A program made the translations under genes and the position numbers. The notes under the pieces are model-generated. The model saw only the letters and a program-made list of their open reading frames with translations. It did not search any database and had not been told where the DNA came from. A stretch of 64,000 nucleotides of DNA from Roseibaca sp. Y0-43 (GTDB taxonomy: Bacteria; Pseudomonadota; Alphaproteobacteria; Rhodobacterales; Rhodobacteraceae): assembly GCF_020667835.1 (NCBI RefSeq), contig NZ_JAFMPR010000003.1:248001-312000 (forward strand). Direction: 5' to 3'. Below, piece after piece: positions 26,591 to 35,911 of this stretch (positions within the stretch are counted from its first letter, which is position 1; every line of letters starts with the position of its first letter).

Positions 26591-28081
26591 TCAATGCCCG
26601 CTCAGCGCATCCATCGCGCCCGGTTTGTCATGCATGGCCAGCTTGTCGACCAGCGTTTCGGTGGCTTGGTTCATGCCGACCACGTCCACCTCTGCCCCGT
26701 CGCGGCGGAATTTCAGGATGGCCATGTCCAGCGCCTGCACGGACGATATATCCCAGATATGCGCGCGGCTGACGTCGATCACCACGCGCTCGGGAGCATC
26801 GCGGAAGTCGAAGGCATTCATGAAATCCTCGACCGATCCGTAGAACAACTGCCCTTCCACATGATAGGTGCGTACCCGCCCATCGGCGCTGATGTCAGAT
26901 GTCACGCGGAACAGTTGCGCGATCTTGGCGGCAAAGAAGATGCCCGACAGCAGCACACCGACCAGCACACCGATGGCCAGGTTATGCGTGTAGATCACGG
27001 TCACAACCGTTGCCACCATCACGATGGAGGAAGACCGCGGATGCGTGCGCAAATTGGCGATGGAGGACCATGAAAACGTGCCAATGGACACCATAATCAT
27101 GATCGCCACCAGCGCGGGCATGGGAATGATGCTGACAAGATCGCCCAGCCCCACCACCAAGATCAGCAGGAACAACCCGGCCACGAAACACGAAAGCCGC
27201 CCGCGCCCGCCGGATTTGACGTTGATGATGGACTGCCCGATCATCGCACAGCCCGCCATGCCGCCGATGAACCCGGTCGCGGTATTGGCAATGCCTTGGC
27301 CGATGCATTCCTGATTGCGGTCCGACTTGGTGTCGGTCAGGTCATCGACAATGTTCTGGGTCATCAGGCTTTCCAGCAGGCCCACCACCGCCACCGCGAT
27401 GGAATAGGGCAGGATGATGAGCAGTGTTTCCAGCGTGAACGGAATGTCGGGGATCAGGAAGACCGGCAGCGTGTCGGGCAATTCGCCCATATCGCCCACC
27501 GTGCGCACGTCCAGCCCAAGCGCCACGGTCAGCGCGGTCAGGATGATGATCGTCACCAAGGGCGAGGGGATGGCCTTGGTCACGCGCGGGAACAGGTAGA
27601 TGATCGCAAGCCCAAAGGCGACCAGCGCGTAGGTCAGCCATGTCACATTGCGCGGGTCCAGTTCCGGCAGTTGCGCCATGAAGATCAGGATCGCCAGCGC
27701 GTTGACGAACCCCGTCATCACCGATTTCGAGACGTAGCGCATGACGAAGCCCAGCCGCAAAAGCCCCGCCCCGATTTGGATCAGCCCCGCCAGAACGGTC
27801 GCGGCCAGCAGGTATTGCAGCCCGTGCTCTTTCACCAGCGTGACCATCAGCACCGCCGTCGCCGCCGTTGCCGCCGAAATCATGCCCGGACGCCCGCCCG
27901 TGATCGCGACCAGAACGGCAATCGAGAAGCTGGCATACAGCCCTACCTTCGGGTCCACCCCCGCGATGATGGAAAAGGCGATCGCTTCGGGGATCAGCGC
28001 CAGTGCAACGACCAGCCCGGCCAGCAGGTCGCCCCGGATATTGCCAAACCATTGCGCGCGGTAAGTGTCGATGGAGATCAT
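26591..28081 (-). CDS. SulP-family anion transporter with STAS domain
   Basis: The 496-residue protein has the SulP membrane core (~15-370), opening [22 protein letters not shown]-type motif and including [20 protein letters not shown] and [24 protein letters not shown] domain closes the protein (~410-490, [10 protein letters not shown]-like region and [20 protein letters not shown]). SulP members carry sulfate, bicarbonate or dicarboxylates. With dabAB and an anion channel close by, bicarbonate is a reasonable guess but not shown. The ATG at 28081 is chosen because the family starts a few residues before W-x-x-N-x-R-x-D; no strong ribosome site is seen. Confidence 0.85.
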   Translation of the reverse strand: MISIDTYRAQWFGNIRGDLLAGLVVALALIPEAIAFSIIAGVDPKVGLYASFSIAVLVAITGGRPGMISAATAATAVLMVTLVKEHGLQYLLAATVLAGLIQIGAGLLRLGFVMRYVSKSVMTGFVNALAILIFMAQLPELDPRNVTWLTYALVAFGLAIIYLFPRVTKAIPSPLVTIIILTALTVALGLDVRTVGDMGELPDTLPVFLIPDIPFTLETLLIILPYSIAVAVVGLLESLMTQNIVDDLTDTKSDRNQECIGQGIANTATGFIGGMAGCAMIGQSIINVKSGGRGRLSCFVAGLFLLILVVGLGDLVSIIPMPALVAIMIMVSIGTFSWSSIANLRTHPRSSSIVMVATVVTVIYTHNLAIGVLVGVLLSGIFFAAKIAQLFRVTSDISADGRVRTYHVEGQLFYGSVEDFMNAFDFRDAPERVVIDVSRAHIWDISSVQALDMAILKFRRDGAEVDVVGMNQATETLVDKLAMHDKPGAMDALSGH

Positions 28082-28307
28082 GTCGTCGGGGTCCGTTATG
28101 GGCAAAAGGCGCGGGGCATCGGGGGCCGCCGCGCTTCTGTCTGGTCCCGGCGCGTTGGTCGCCGGGTCAATCTGCGTTGCGCGCGGGCCTATCGGCTTCG
28201 GGCCGGAAGAGCAACCTGCCAGCCCTTGCAGACGGGCGGCAGATAGGTTTGTGTCGCCCCCGCGCAACGTGTAGGTTTTGCCCAAAGCGTGCGGCTACGG
28301 GGCCAAG

Positions 28308-28517
28308 ATGAAGCTTCTCGATGTAAAACACCCGTTTTTTCGCCCCAAGTGGCGCCGGGTGCTGGTGACGGCCCTCTGCCTGGGCTGGTCGGCGGTAGAA
28401 TTCGCCATTGGCAGCCCGATGTTCGGCGTGTTGTCTGGCGCGCTGGGCCTGTGGTGCCTGTATGCGCTGTTCTGGAAATTTGACCCGGCCGCATTCGGGG
28501 AACACGGGCAAGAGTGA
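28308..28517 (+). CDS. Small two-helix membrane protein (DUF3329-like)
   Basis: This 69-residue product starts KLLDVKHPFFRPKWRRVLVT, followed by a hydrophobic helix pair (~18-35 and ~40-57). The HPFFRPxWRR opening and CLGWSAVEFAIGSPMFGVL helix resemble small DUF3329-type proteins of Rhodobacterales. Function is unknown. It lies alone between the SulP operon and the converging sugar-alcohol operon, whose last stop is eight bases away. The preceding 226 bases (28082-28307) show no other gene. Confidence 0.65.
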   Translation: MKLLDVKHPFFRPKWRRVLVTALCLGWSAVEFAIGSPMFGVLSGALGLWCLYALFWKFDPAAFGEHGQE

Positions 28518-28525
28518 TCGGGGCG

Positions 28526-30607
28526 TCAGGGTTTGATCCACGCGAATCCGTCGCAAGGCGCATCCAGTAGCGCGGCAAGCTCTTCGTCCAGCTGCATCAG
28601 TGTGATCGACGCACCAACCATGTCGAGCGAGGTGCAGTAATGCCCCACAAGTGTCAGATGCGCGGTCGCCCCGCAGGCGGCCAAACGTTGCTGGACACGT
28701 CGGTTCAGCAGCAAAAGCTCTATCATCGGGGTGCCGCCAAGCGAATTGACCAACACCGCGACACGCTGGCCCGGCCCCAGCGCGGTGGCGGCGAAAAGCT
28801 GGTCGCATACCTCGTCGACAATGCGGTCGGCGGCGCGGTGCGGCTGGCGGGTGACGCCCGGCTCGCCATGCACACCGACGCCGAACTCCAGCTCTTGCTC
28901 GCCCAGCACGAAACTGGGGCGGCGCGTTTCCGGCATGGAGCACGGCTCTAGCGCGACGCCGATCGTGTGGCAGGCCGCATTGGCCTTGCGGGCCAGCCGC
29001 TCGACCTCTGGCAGGGGGTCCATGCGGGCACTGGCAGCCCCTGCGACCTTGAACACGAACACGTTGCCCGCCGTGCCGCGGCGCGCATCGCGATCCTCGA
29101 ACCCGCTCGAGGCCACGTCGTCGGTGGTCCGTACAGAGGCGACGCTGATCCCCTCGGCCCCGGCCAGTTCGGCTGCCATGTCGAAATTCATCACGTCGCC
29201 GGTATAGTTGCCGTAGATGTAGACCACGCCTGCGCCTTGGTCGGCAAAGCGGGTGCAGGTCAGGATGCGGTCGGGCGGTGGGCTGGCAAAGACATTGCCG
29301 ATGGCGACGGCATCGGCCAGACCTTGGCCCACGAAGCCCAGAAAGGACGGCTCGTGCCCCGCGCCGCCGCCGATGACCACGCCGACCTTGCCTGTCGGAC
29401 GGGGTGCCTGCGCGCCAATCGCGCGGACCGTGTCGTCTATCTGGCGGATATGGCCGGGATAGGCGGCAAGCGCGCCTTCCATCGCCTCGTTCACCACGTC
29501 GCGCGGGTCGTTCAGGAACTTCTTCACAAAGGTGCGCGCCGAAGGGGGCGTGGTCGCGTCGTCTGTGCTGCCCTCGGTATCGCGGCCAGCGGCGGCATAG
29601 CGCGACAAGCGCACGTCGAGCGCCCGCAGGATGCCGTCGGCGGCGTCCGAGTCGATGACCAGCGTGGTGACATAGCCACCGCGCAGCGCGGCGAGGATGG
29701 GCTGGATCTTGTCCACGCCGGCAGCTACCAGAATCCGGGTGGGCACGCGGCGCAGGTCATCCAGCGCCAGCCCGATAAAGCGGTCCGACAACGGCCCCGT
29801 GACCGGCGTGCCTTGAGCGTCGATGAATTGCCCCGCCAAAGAGCCGACCGCGGCCACGTAAAAATCATGCTGTTGCAGCGCATTGTCGAAAAAGCCGCTG
29901 CTGTGAATGGTGGAATTGGGCCGCAGTGACGACACGCCGAACACCACCCGATCCAGCCGCGACAGGTATTGAAGCTGTTCCGCGATCACCGCTTCTTGGA
30001 CAAGCATGTCACGCGCCTGTGCCGATGACACGATGGCGGGCGCGGAAATCGGCACCCGCCGCGCGCCGATATTGTCGGCAAGACGCGTCGCGCAGGATTC
30101 GGGCGAATAGGGGATCTTGGCGGTGGTTCCGCCGGTGGCCTGCACCACAGTCACATCGCGCAGCCCCTCCAACCGGGCCGCTTGCGCCATGGCCAGCATG
30201 GTGCGTCCCCATGTGATGGCTACGGTGTCGCCCGAATGCACCATTTGCGGCAACAGACCGGCGGCGGCATTTCCGACCTTTTCGATCAGCGTGCGCGCGC
30301 CACCTTGCGAGGGCACGACAAGGCAGCTTTCCAGCCCGAACTGGTCTTCCAGTGCCCGCGCAAGCGTCACCGACCGCATGTGATCGGTCGAGATCGAGAT
30401 ATTCACGATGCCGCGCGCCCGCGCGTCGGCAAGATAGGCATTCACGGTCGGGCGCGATGCCCCCATTTCCTCGGCGATTTCGCCTTGGGTCATGCCCTCT
30501 TGGTAATACAGCCAACTGGCCCAGAGCACCGGGTCGTCGCCGAAGCGGACCGGCGCGCGCGCGGGCGTCGGGTCGCGGGGGGAAAGGCGGCGCTTGGTTC
30601 CCGACAT
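28526..30607 (-). CDS. SorC-family regulator fused to a DhaK-type dihydroxyacetone/tetrulose kinase domain
   Basis: The 693-residue protein is a fusion. Residues ~20-330 form a SorC/DeoR-type sugar-responsive regulator: helix-turn-helix YYQEGMTQGEIAEEMGASRP TVN-type, then the effector domain with SGDTVAITWGRTM and VVFGVSSLRPNST. Residues ~360-693 are a complete DhaK domain with substrate-site motifs IGGGAGHEPSF (His), IYGNYTGDVMNF (Asp) and GVGVHGEPG (the His that binds the ketose carbonyl). All three are kept, so it could still bind or phosphorylate a ketose. It is last in the threitol-type operon and its ATG shares one base with the dhaL stop. Public annotation knows this fusion, but I know of no characterised function. 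Confidence 0.85.
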   Translation of the reverse strand: MSGTKRRLSPRDPTPARAPVRFGDDPVLWASWLYYQEGMTQGEIAEEMGASRPTVNAYLADARARGIVNISISTDHMRSVTLARALEDQFGLESCLVVPSQGGARTLIEKVGNAAAGLLPQMVHSGDTVAITWGRTMLAMAQAARLEGLRDVTVVQATGGTTAKIPYSPESCATRLADNIGARRVPISAPAIVSSAQARDMLVQEAVIAEQLQYLSRLDRVVFGVSSLRPNSTIHSSGFFDNALQQHDFYVAAVGSLAGQFIDAQGTPVTGPLSDRFIGLALDDLRRVPTRILVAAGVDKIQPILAALRGGYVTTLVIDSDAADGILRALDVRLSRYAAAGRDTEGSTDDATTPPSARTFVKKFLNDPRDVVNEAMEGALAAYPGHIRQIDDTVRAIGAQAPRPTGKVGVVIGGGAGHEPSFLGFVGQGLADAVAIGNVFASPPPDRILTCTRFADQGAGVVYIYGNYTGDVMNFDMAAELAGAEGISVASVRTTDDVASSGFEDRDARRGTAGNVFVFKVAGAASARMDPLPEVERLARKANAACHTIGVALEPCSMPETRRPSFVLGEQELEFGVGVHGEPGVTRQPHRAADRIVDEVCDQLFAATALGPGQRVAVLVNSLGGTPMIELLLLNRRVQQRLAACGATAHLTLVGHYCTSLDMVGASITLMQLDEELAALLDAPCDGFAWIKP

Positions 30608-31251
30608 CAGCCTGCCCGCTCTTCCAGCGTGGCGCATATCGCATCCACGATCAGCGCGGCGGACACCGCGCCGGGGTCCAGATGCCCGATGCTGCGCTCT
30701 TGCAGGCGCGCCGCGCGCCCGCGCGTGGACATCATCGCCGCGGTTTCGTCGCGCGCCGCATTTGCGGCCCCACGCGTCAGGCTGGCAAGGCGGGTCAGCG
30801 GCTGCTCGGCGCGGGCCGCGCGCTCGGCGGCCTGTGCGGCGGGCAGCCAAACATCCAGCATTGTCTTGTCGCCCGGCTGTGCCTTGCCGCGCTTGGCAAT
30901 GCCGCGCGCGAAGGCCGACAAGACCTGTCCGATCTCTGACAGGGAAAGGGGCTGTTCGCCGTCGAACAGCGTGGCCATCTCCAGAAAAGCAGAGGCATAG
31001 AGCGGGCCGACCGTGGCCCCCACTTCGGCCAGAAAGGCATGGGCCGCCTGCCGCAGCATATCGGCAGGCGCAGCATCAGGTTGTGCGCGGATCACTTTTT
31101 CAATGGCGGCAAAGCCATTCGCCATGGAAGTGCCGTGATCGCCATCGCCAATTTCGCCGTCCAGACGGCAAAGCGTTTGACGGTTTTCTTCCAGCCGGAC
31201 AGAGGCAAGGAAGAAGAAATCGGTGATGAAAGACGTGTCTATGCGGTCCAT
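30607..31251 (-). CDS. dhaL: DhaL-type kinase subunit (second copy)
   Basis: DhaL carries the ATP-binding domain of dihydroxyacetone-type kinases. The 214-residue product has the Mg/ADP-binding aspartates in LDGEIGDGDHGTSMANGFAA, plus VGPLYASAFLEMA and QPGDKTMLDVWLPAAQAA. The chosen ATG gives MDRIDTSF. Its stop shares one base with the ATG of the downstream SorC-DhaK fusion, so this DhaL probably partners the fused DhaK domain. No PTS-type DhaM is present, which points to ATP as phosphate donor. Confidence 0.88.
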   Translation of the reverse strand: MDRIDTSFITDFFFLASVRLEENRQTLCRLDGEIGDGDHGTSMANGFAAIEKVIRAQPDAAPADMLRQAAHAFLAEVGATVGPLYASAFLEMATLFDGEQPLSLSEIGQVLSAFARGIAKRGKAQPGDKTMLDVWLPAAQAAERAARAEQPLTRLASLTRGAANAARDETAAMMSTRGRAARLQERSIGHLDPGAVSAALIVDAICATLEERAG

Positions 31252-31282
31252 GGCCGATGGTTGCGGCTTTGGCGTGCAGGTT

Positions 31283-31927
31283 TCAAGCACTTTCCAGCCG
31301 TGACGCGATCCCTTTTGCAAACCCTGCCAGGATCAGCGCGCAGGAACTTGCCCCGGCATCAAGCACACCCCGAGAGCGGTCGCCCAACCGTGCCGAGCGG
31401 CCGATCTTGGCGACCATGTCGAGCGTGCTGTCGCGCCCCGCGTCGGCGGCCTTGCGCATGGCGGCAAGCGCGTCGGCGAAGCTGGCACCCGCGGCGGTCT
31501 GCTCTTCGAAGGTGGTGACAGCCGGGACCAGCGCATCCAGAAGCGTCTTGTCGCCCGGTTTGGCCGCGCCGATGTCCTGCACCCCGTCCAGACCGGCGCG
31601 CAACATGGCCCCAAAGCCTGACGCGTCGATCCGCTCGGCCGTGCCAAGGCTGTCGGCCATGTCGGAAAACATCATGCCGTAAAGCGGTCCCATCGACCCG
31701 CCGATTTCCGACATCAACACATCCGACAGGGTTTGCATGGCGTCGGTCAGCGTGCCTGCCGGGTCGATCCGGTCCGATGCGCGGCCAAAGCCCTTGGCCA
31801 TGTTGATGCCATGGTCGCCATCGCCGATCTTGCCGTCGATCTCTGACAACCACGCCTTGTTCTCGACGATGGTTGCCGCGATTTCCTGCACGATCCGCGC
31901 CGCGCCTGCATTGGCAATGCTGCTCAT
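31283..31927 (-). CDS. dhaL: DhaL-type kinase subunit (first copy)
   Basis: This is a 214-residue DhaL domain with IDGKIGDGDHGINMAKGFGR (metal-binding aspartates), GGSMGPLYGMMFSDMA, AAKPGDKTLLDALVPAV and the C-terminal GVLDAGASSCALIL segment. It sits 10 bases after the stand-alone dhaK, its likely partner. It is the same length as the second copy 31 bases downstream but clearly divergent in sequence, consistent with two kinases for different ketoses or enantiomers (for example D- and L-erythrulose). Confidence 0.9.
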   Translation of the reverse strand: MSSIANAGAARIVQEIAATIVENKAWLSEIDGKIGDGDHGINMAKGFGRASDRIDPAGTLTDAMQTLSDVLMSEIGGSMGPLYGMMFSDMADSLGTAERIDASGFGAMLRAGLDGVQDIGAAKPGDKTLLDALVPAVTTFEEQTAAGASFADALAAMRKAADAGRDSTLDMVAKIGRSARLGDRSRGVLDAGASSCALILAGFAKGIASRLESA

Positions 31928-31937
31928 GGGTGTCTCC

Positions 31938-32930
31938 TCAAAATCCGGGGCAGGTGCAGTCCAGATCCAGCGCGGCTTTCAACTGCTCGTCCAGCGCCAT
32001 CACCGTCAGCGTGGCCCCCACCATGTCCAGCGAGGTGAAGTAATTGCCGACATAGGGCCGCCAGACCTTCAGCCCGCGCGCTTCGATCTGGCGCTCCATC
32101 CGGTCATACAGCACGTATAGCTCGTTGATCGGCGTTGCCCCAAGGCCAGAGACAAGCACGGCGACCTCGGTTCCCTCGGGCAGGTCATGGTCATCGAGTA
32201 CGATCTTGACCATGTCATCGGCCACCTGATTGGCAGAGCCAAGGTCTTCGACCCGCGCGCCCGGTTCGCCGTGATGGCCGATGCCGACCTCCATCTTGCC
32301 CGGTTCGATCTGGAAATTCGGGTGCCCGACGGCGGGCAGGGTGCACGGGCCAAGGCCCACGCCGACCGAGCGGCAATTGTCGATGGCCTTTTGCGCGGCG
32401 GCGATCACGCCCGCCAGGTCCGCGCCTTGCGCCGCCGTGGCCGCGCCGACCTTCCACATGAAGATTTCGCCCGCCACGCCGCGCCGTTTTTCGCGCTCGT
32501 CCAAGGGGGCCGAGCAGACATCGTCATTGGCGACCACGGTTTCGACCGCGATCCCGTCCTTCGCAGCCATCTTGCGGGCCATTTTCACGTTCATGTTGTC
32601 GCCGGCGTAATTGCCATACAACACCGCCACGCCCGCCCCGCCATCGGCGGCGCGGATGGCATCGTGAAAGGTCTTGGCGGTCGGGGACGAGAACAGCTCG
32701 CCCACCGCGACCGCATCGCACATGTTGCGCCCGGTATAGCCAATGAAGGCCGGTTCATGCCCAGAACCGCCGCCGGTGACGATACCCACACGGCCCGGCG
32801 TGCCCGCCCAGTTGGACATCACAACCCGGTTGTTGTCGGGCGCAAGCTTGACCATATCGCGATGGGCGCGGACAAATCCGGCGACGGTTTCATCGACGAT
32901 GTCGTCGGGGTTATTGAAGAAGCGTTGCAT
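31938..32930 (-). CDS. dhaK: DhaK-type kinase subunit (dihydroxyacetone/erythrulose kinase)
   Basis: The 330-residue product has the full DhaK fold with TGGGSGHEPAFIGYTG (substrate His), LYGNYAGDNMNVKMA (Asp) and EVGIGHHGEPGARV (carbonyl-binding His). It starts MQRFFNNPDDIVDETV, the normal family opening. DhaK homologues in threitol/erythritol pathways phosphorylate erythrulose rather than dihydroxyacetone. The dehydrogenase gene just upstream and the eryH/eryI isomerases at 50-51 kb support a tetrulose substrate here, by inference. It is 11 bases after the SDR gene. Confidence 0.9.
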   Translation of the reverse strand: MQRFFNNPDDIVDETVAGFVRAHRDMVKLAPDNNRVVMSNWAGTPGRVGIVTGGGSGHEPAFIGYTGRNMCDAVAVGELFSSPTAKTFHDAIRAADGGAGVAVLYGNYAGDNMNVKMARKMAAKDGIAVETVVANDDVCSAPLDEREKRRGVAGEIFMWKVGAATAAQGADLAGVIAAAQKAIDNCRSVGVGLGPCTLPAVGHPNFQIEPGKMEVGIGHHGEPGARVEDLGSANQVADDMVKIVLDDHDLPEGTEVAVLVSGLGATPINELYVLYDRMERQIEARGLKVWRPYVGNYFTSLDMVGATLTVMALDEQLKAALDLDCTCPGF

Positions 32931-32941
32931 CTGTCTTGTCC

Positions 32942-33709
32942 TTATTTGACGGTAAATCCGCCATCCACGATCAGGTCGGCACCGTTAATCATGCCCGCGC
33001 CATCCGAGGCGAGGAAGACGGCGGCGGCCGCGATCTCGCAGGGTTCGGCGAAACGGCCAGTGGGTATTTGCGCTTTCATCGCGTCACCCTTTGGTCCGGC
33101 CCAGGCCGCTTTGCCCAGATCGGTCAGCACCACGGTCGGCGAGAGGGAGTTGACCGTAATCCCGTGCGGCCCCCATTCCAGCGCCAGCGTCTTGGTCAGG
33201 CCGATGACCGCGAATTTCGACGCACAATAGGCAACGTGTTGGTCGATGGCGACACTGCCCGCCTGCGAGGCGAGGTTGATGATCCGTCCGCCGCCTTGTG
33301 CGATCATCTCGCGCCCGATGGCTTGCGCCACGATGAAACTGCCGGTCAGGTTTATGTCGAGCGTGCGCTGCCATGCGGCCAGCGAAATCTCTTCGGCGGG
33401 TGCCAGATCCACGATACCGGCGCTGTTGACCAAGATGTCGATGCGCCCGAAAGCCTGCTTCACCTGCGCCACGGCATTCGCGACAGAGGCGGGGTCGGCG
33501 ACATTGCACTCCACGGCCAGCGCATCGGGCAGTTGCGCGGCCTTTTCGCTGGCAGCCGCTTGGTTAAGGTCCACCACCGCGACACGCACGCCCTTGGCCC
33601 CAAGGGCGTCGGCAATGGCCGCGCCGATGCCGGATGCCGCGCCAGTCACGAAGGCTGTCTTGCCGCGCAGCGGGAAATCGAAATCAACTGTTTCCGGGCC
33701 TTCAGACAT
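32942..33709 (-). CDS. dthD: SDR polyol dehydrogenase, D-threitol dehydrogenase-like
   Basis: This 255-residue classical SDR has the NAD-binding motif TGAASGIGAAIADALG, NSAG, catalytic Ser in NLASQAGSVAIDQHV and YCASK (Tyr/Lys). The segments QHVAYCASKFAVIGLTKTLA, SPTVVLTDLGKAAW and SDGAGMINGADLIVDGG resemble, from memory, the mycobacterial D-threitol dehydrogenase DthD. It would oxidise a C4 (or C5) polyol to a ketose for the adjacent DhaK/DhaL kinases. Its place between the ABC binding-protein gene and dhaK fits. The exact polyol is inferred; D-arabitol-type substrates are possible. Confidence 0.75.
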   Translation of the reverse strand: MSEGPETVDFDFPLRGKTAFVTGAASGIGAAIADALGAKGVRVAVVDLNQAAASEKAAQLPDALAVECNVADPASVANAVAQVKQAFGRIDILVNSAGIVDLAPAEEISLAAWQRTLDINLTGSFIVAQAIGREMIAQGGGRIINLASQAGSVAIDQHVAYCASKFAVIGLTKTLALEWGPHGITVNSLSPTVVLTDLGKAAWAGPKGDAMKAQIPTGRFAEPCEIAAAAVFLASDGAGMINGADLIVDGGFTVK

Positions 33710-33737
33710 GTCCCGCTCCTTTCAAATCTTGTTTTGT

Positions 33738-33773
33738 GGGCCGCCCGGATGCCCAGCGCATGGCGGGCGGCCC
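33738..33773 (-). promoter_or_regulatory. Intercistronic stem-loop after the binding-protein gene
   Basis: GGGCCGCCCG (33738-33747) and CGGGCGGCCC (33764-33773) are perfectly complementary, with an inner ATGC/GCAT pairing. It lies between the binding-protein stop and the SDR start and has no T-run on the operon strand. It fits a stabilising or processing hairpin that raises binding-protein mRNA over downstream genes. Confidence 0.5.
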
Positions 33774-33800
33774 TGTCGTGTCGGATCGGACAATGCCCGA

Positions 33801-34787
33801 TTACTGGCGCATTTCCAGCAGCGCGTCGACGTTTTCGGTGGTCACCGGGGTCCAGGGCACATTGTATTGTGCATCGGTGCCGCCGTTCCATGGCATGTCG
33901 GGATACTGCTCCCAGATGGCCGACATCGGTTCGTAATCGGGCATGACAGCCTTGATCGCCACGTCCAGCGCGCCCTGCGCCTGGGCAGAGCCGTCTTGCA
34001 GGATGGACGCCATGTCGCCGTTCTTGACGGCCATCAGCGCGTCGGTCACACCGTCGATCCCGGCGATCGCGAAGTCGTTGACGTTCAGACCGGCGCCGCG
34101 AATGGCCTCGATCGCACCGAGCGCCATTTCGTCATTCTGCCCGATCACGCCCTTGATGTTGTCGCCGTGGCGGGTCAGCCAGTTTTCCATCAGGGTTTGC
34201 GCTTCGGCGCGCGACCAGTTGGCGGTCTGCTGTTCCAGAACCGTCACATTGGGGCATTCGGCCAGTGCTTGCTGGTTGCCCTCAAGGCGCTCGATCTGGG
34301 CCGACTGGCCGATCGGGCCTTCGATGATGACCACGCCGCCTTCACAGCCGATCTGGTCCAGCACGTATTTCGCTTCCATGTAGCCCGATTGCACATCATT
34401 CGAGCCGACATAGGACAACAGCAGGTCGCTGTTCACCCGCGTATTCGACCCCACGACCGGAATGCCCGCGTCATGGGCGGCCTGCACCGCGGTCGCGCCG
34501 GCCTCGATGTCGATCGGCACGAAGATGATCGCGTCGAAGCCTTGGGTAATCATGGTTTCGAACTGTTCCTGCTGGACCAGCGCGTCATAGCGACCGTCGA
34601 ACACGGTCACTTCGACCACGCCGTCGACAACGGCGGGATGCTGTTCCAGCGCGGCCGCCCAGAGCTGCATGAATTCGGCGTTCAGCCCGTAGACGGCGGC
34701 GCCAATGCGCGGCACGTCTTGCGCGACAGCCGCAGTGCCGCCCATCAGGGCCGCGGCCAGTGTCATGGTCTTGAGAAGTTTCGTCAT
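33801..34787 (-). CDS. Sugar/polyol ABC transporter substrate-binding protein (ribose type), module 1
   Basis: The 328-residue product has a signal peptide (KLLKTMTLAAALMGGTAAVA, cleavage near AQD) and a periplasmic binding protein type 1 fold: VPRIGAAVYGLNAEFMQLWA, FDAIIFVPIDIEAGATAVQA, GQNDEMALGAIEAIRGAG and FAIAGIDGVTDALMAVKNGD. It delivers its ligand to the permease encoded just upstream in the same operon. The downstream genes suggest a C4 polyol such as threitol. GGGAGGA lies ~10 bases before the ATG. Confidence 0.88.
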   Translation of the reverse strand: MTKLLKTMTLAAALMGGTAAVAQDVPRIGAAVYGLNAEFMQLWAAALEQHPAVVDGVVEVTVFDGRYDALVQQEQFETMITQGFDAIIFVPIDIEAGATAVQAAHDAGIPVVGSNTRVNSDLLLSYVGSNDVQSGYMEAKYVLDQIGCEGGVVIIEGPIGQSAQIERLEGNQQALAECPNVTVLEQQTANWSRAEAQTLMENWLTRHGDNIKGVIGQNDEMALGAIEAIRGAGLNVNDFAIAGIDGVTDALMAVKNGDMASILQDGSAQAQGALDVAIKAVMPDYEPMSAIWEQYPDMPWNGGTDAQYNVPWTPVTTENVDALLEMRQ

Positions 34788-34886
34788 CGTGCGTGTCCTC
34801 CCTTGGATATGGCACATTTCATCTGGTCGCCTTCGCAGTTGAAACCGCTGCCGAAGGCGGGCAGATTCTGGTAAAGGGTTGTCCGG

Positions 34887-35879
34887 TCAGGCGTGTTTGT
34901 GCCGCGCCTGGTCCAGCATCACGGCTGCCACGATCAGCATCCCCTTGATGACCTGCTGGTAGTAGGATTCCACCCCCATCAGGTCCAACCCGTTATTCAC
35001 AACCGAAATCAGCAGCGCACCGATCAGCGTTCCCGTCACCCGGCCCACGCCGCCCGACAACGATGTGCCGCCGATGACCACCGCCGCAATCGCGTCCAGC
35101 TCATAGGCGATGCCCGCTTGCGGCAGCGCTGATCCGGTGCGCGCGGCCAGGATCATGCCGGCCAGCCCCGCCAGCGCCCCCGAGATGATGTAGACCGCCA
35201 TCCGCACCCGTTTCACATTGATGCCCGACACCCGCGCGGCGTGGGGGTTGCCGCCTGCCGCGTAGACATGGCGCCCGAAGCGGGTCGAGGTCAGCACAAC
35301 CAGCGCGACCACGAACACGGCGGCGAACAGCACGATGGGCATGGGAATGCCGAACAGGTCGCCCGTGCCGATATAGCGGTACTCATCGGTCAGCGACGGG
35401 ACCGGGCGGCCGCCCGTGTAAAGCAATGTCAGACCGCGCGCCGCCGACAACATGCCTAGCGTCGTCACGAAAGAGGGCACGTTGAAATACGCAACCAGAA
35501 CGCCATTCACCCAGCCCGCGACCATGCCCACCAGAATGCCCAGGCTGAGCGCGATGTAGAACGCATAGGGCGCTCCCGCGACCCCGGCGGTGGCAGAGGT
35601 GGTAGCCAATGACGCAGACACAACCCCCGCAAGTGCCACGACAGACCCGACCGACAGGTCGATCCCGCGTGTCAGGATCACGAAGGTCATGCCGATGGCG
35701 AGAATGCCGTTGATCGACGCCTGCCGCAGCACGTTGATGATATTGCGCTGGGTCAGGAAGAACTCATTGGCAAGCGCCAGCGCGGCGCAGACCAGCACCA
35801 GCGCGATCAGGATGCCATAGCGTTGCCCGTAATCGGCGGCGCGTGCCTTGAAATCCTGTGTGTCGGCGTTCGTGTTCAT
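34887..35879 (-). CDS. ABC transporter permease (RbsC-like), module 1
   Basis: This 330-residue inner-membrane protein has about ten helices and the ribose-type permease signatures ILAIGMTFVILTRGIDLSVG, FNVPSFVTTLGMLSAARGLT, GRHVYAAGGNPHAARVSGIN and AIAAVVIGGTSLSGGVGRVT. It forms the pore of the module-1 importer with the flanking ATPase and binding protein, 99 bases from the latter and 32 from the ATPase gene. Confidence 0.9.
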   Translation of the reverse strand: MNTNADTQDFKARAADYGQRYGILIALVLVCAALALANEFFLTQRNIINVLRQASINGILAIGMTFVILTRGIDLSVGSVVALAGVVSASLATTSATAGVAGAPYAFYIALSLGILVGMVAGWVNGVLVAYFNVPSFVTTLGMLSAARGLTLLYTGGRPVPSLTDEYRYIGTGDLFGIPMPIVLFAAVFVVALVVLTSTRFGRHVYAAGGNPHAARVSGINVKRVRMAVYIISGALAGLAGMILAARTGSALPQAGIAYELDAIAAVVIGGTSLSGGVGRVTGTLIGALLISVVNNGLDLMGVESYYQQVIKGMLIVAAVMLDQARHKHA

Positions 35880-35911
35880 GCCTTGCTGTCCTCTTGCTCG
35901 ATCTGCCCGGC

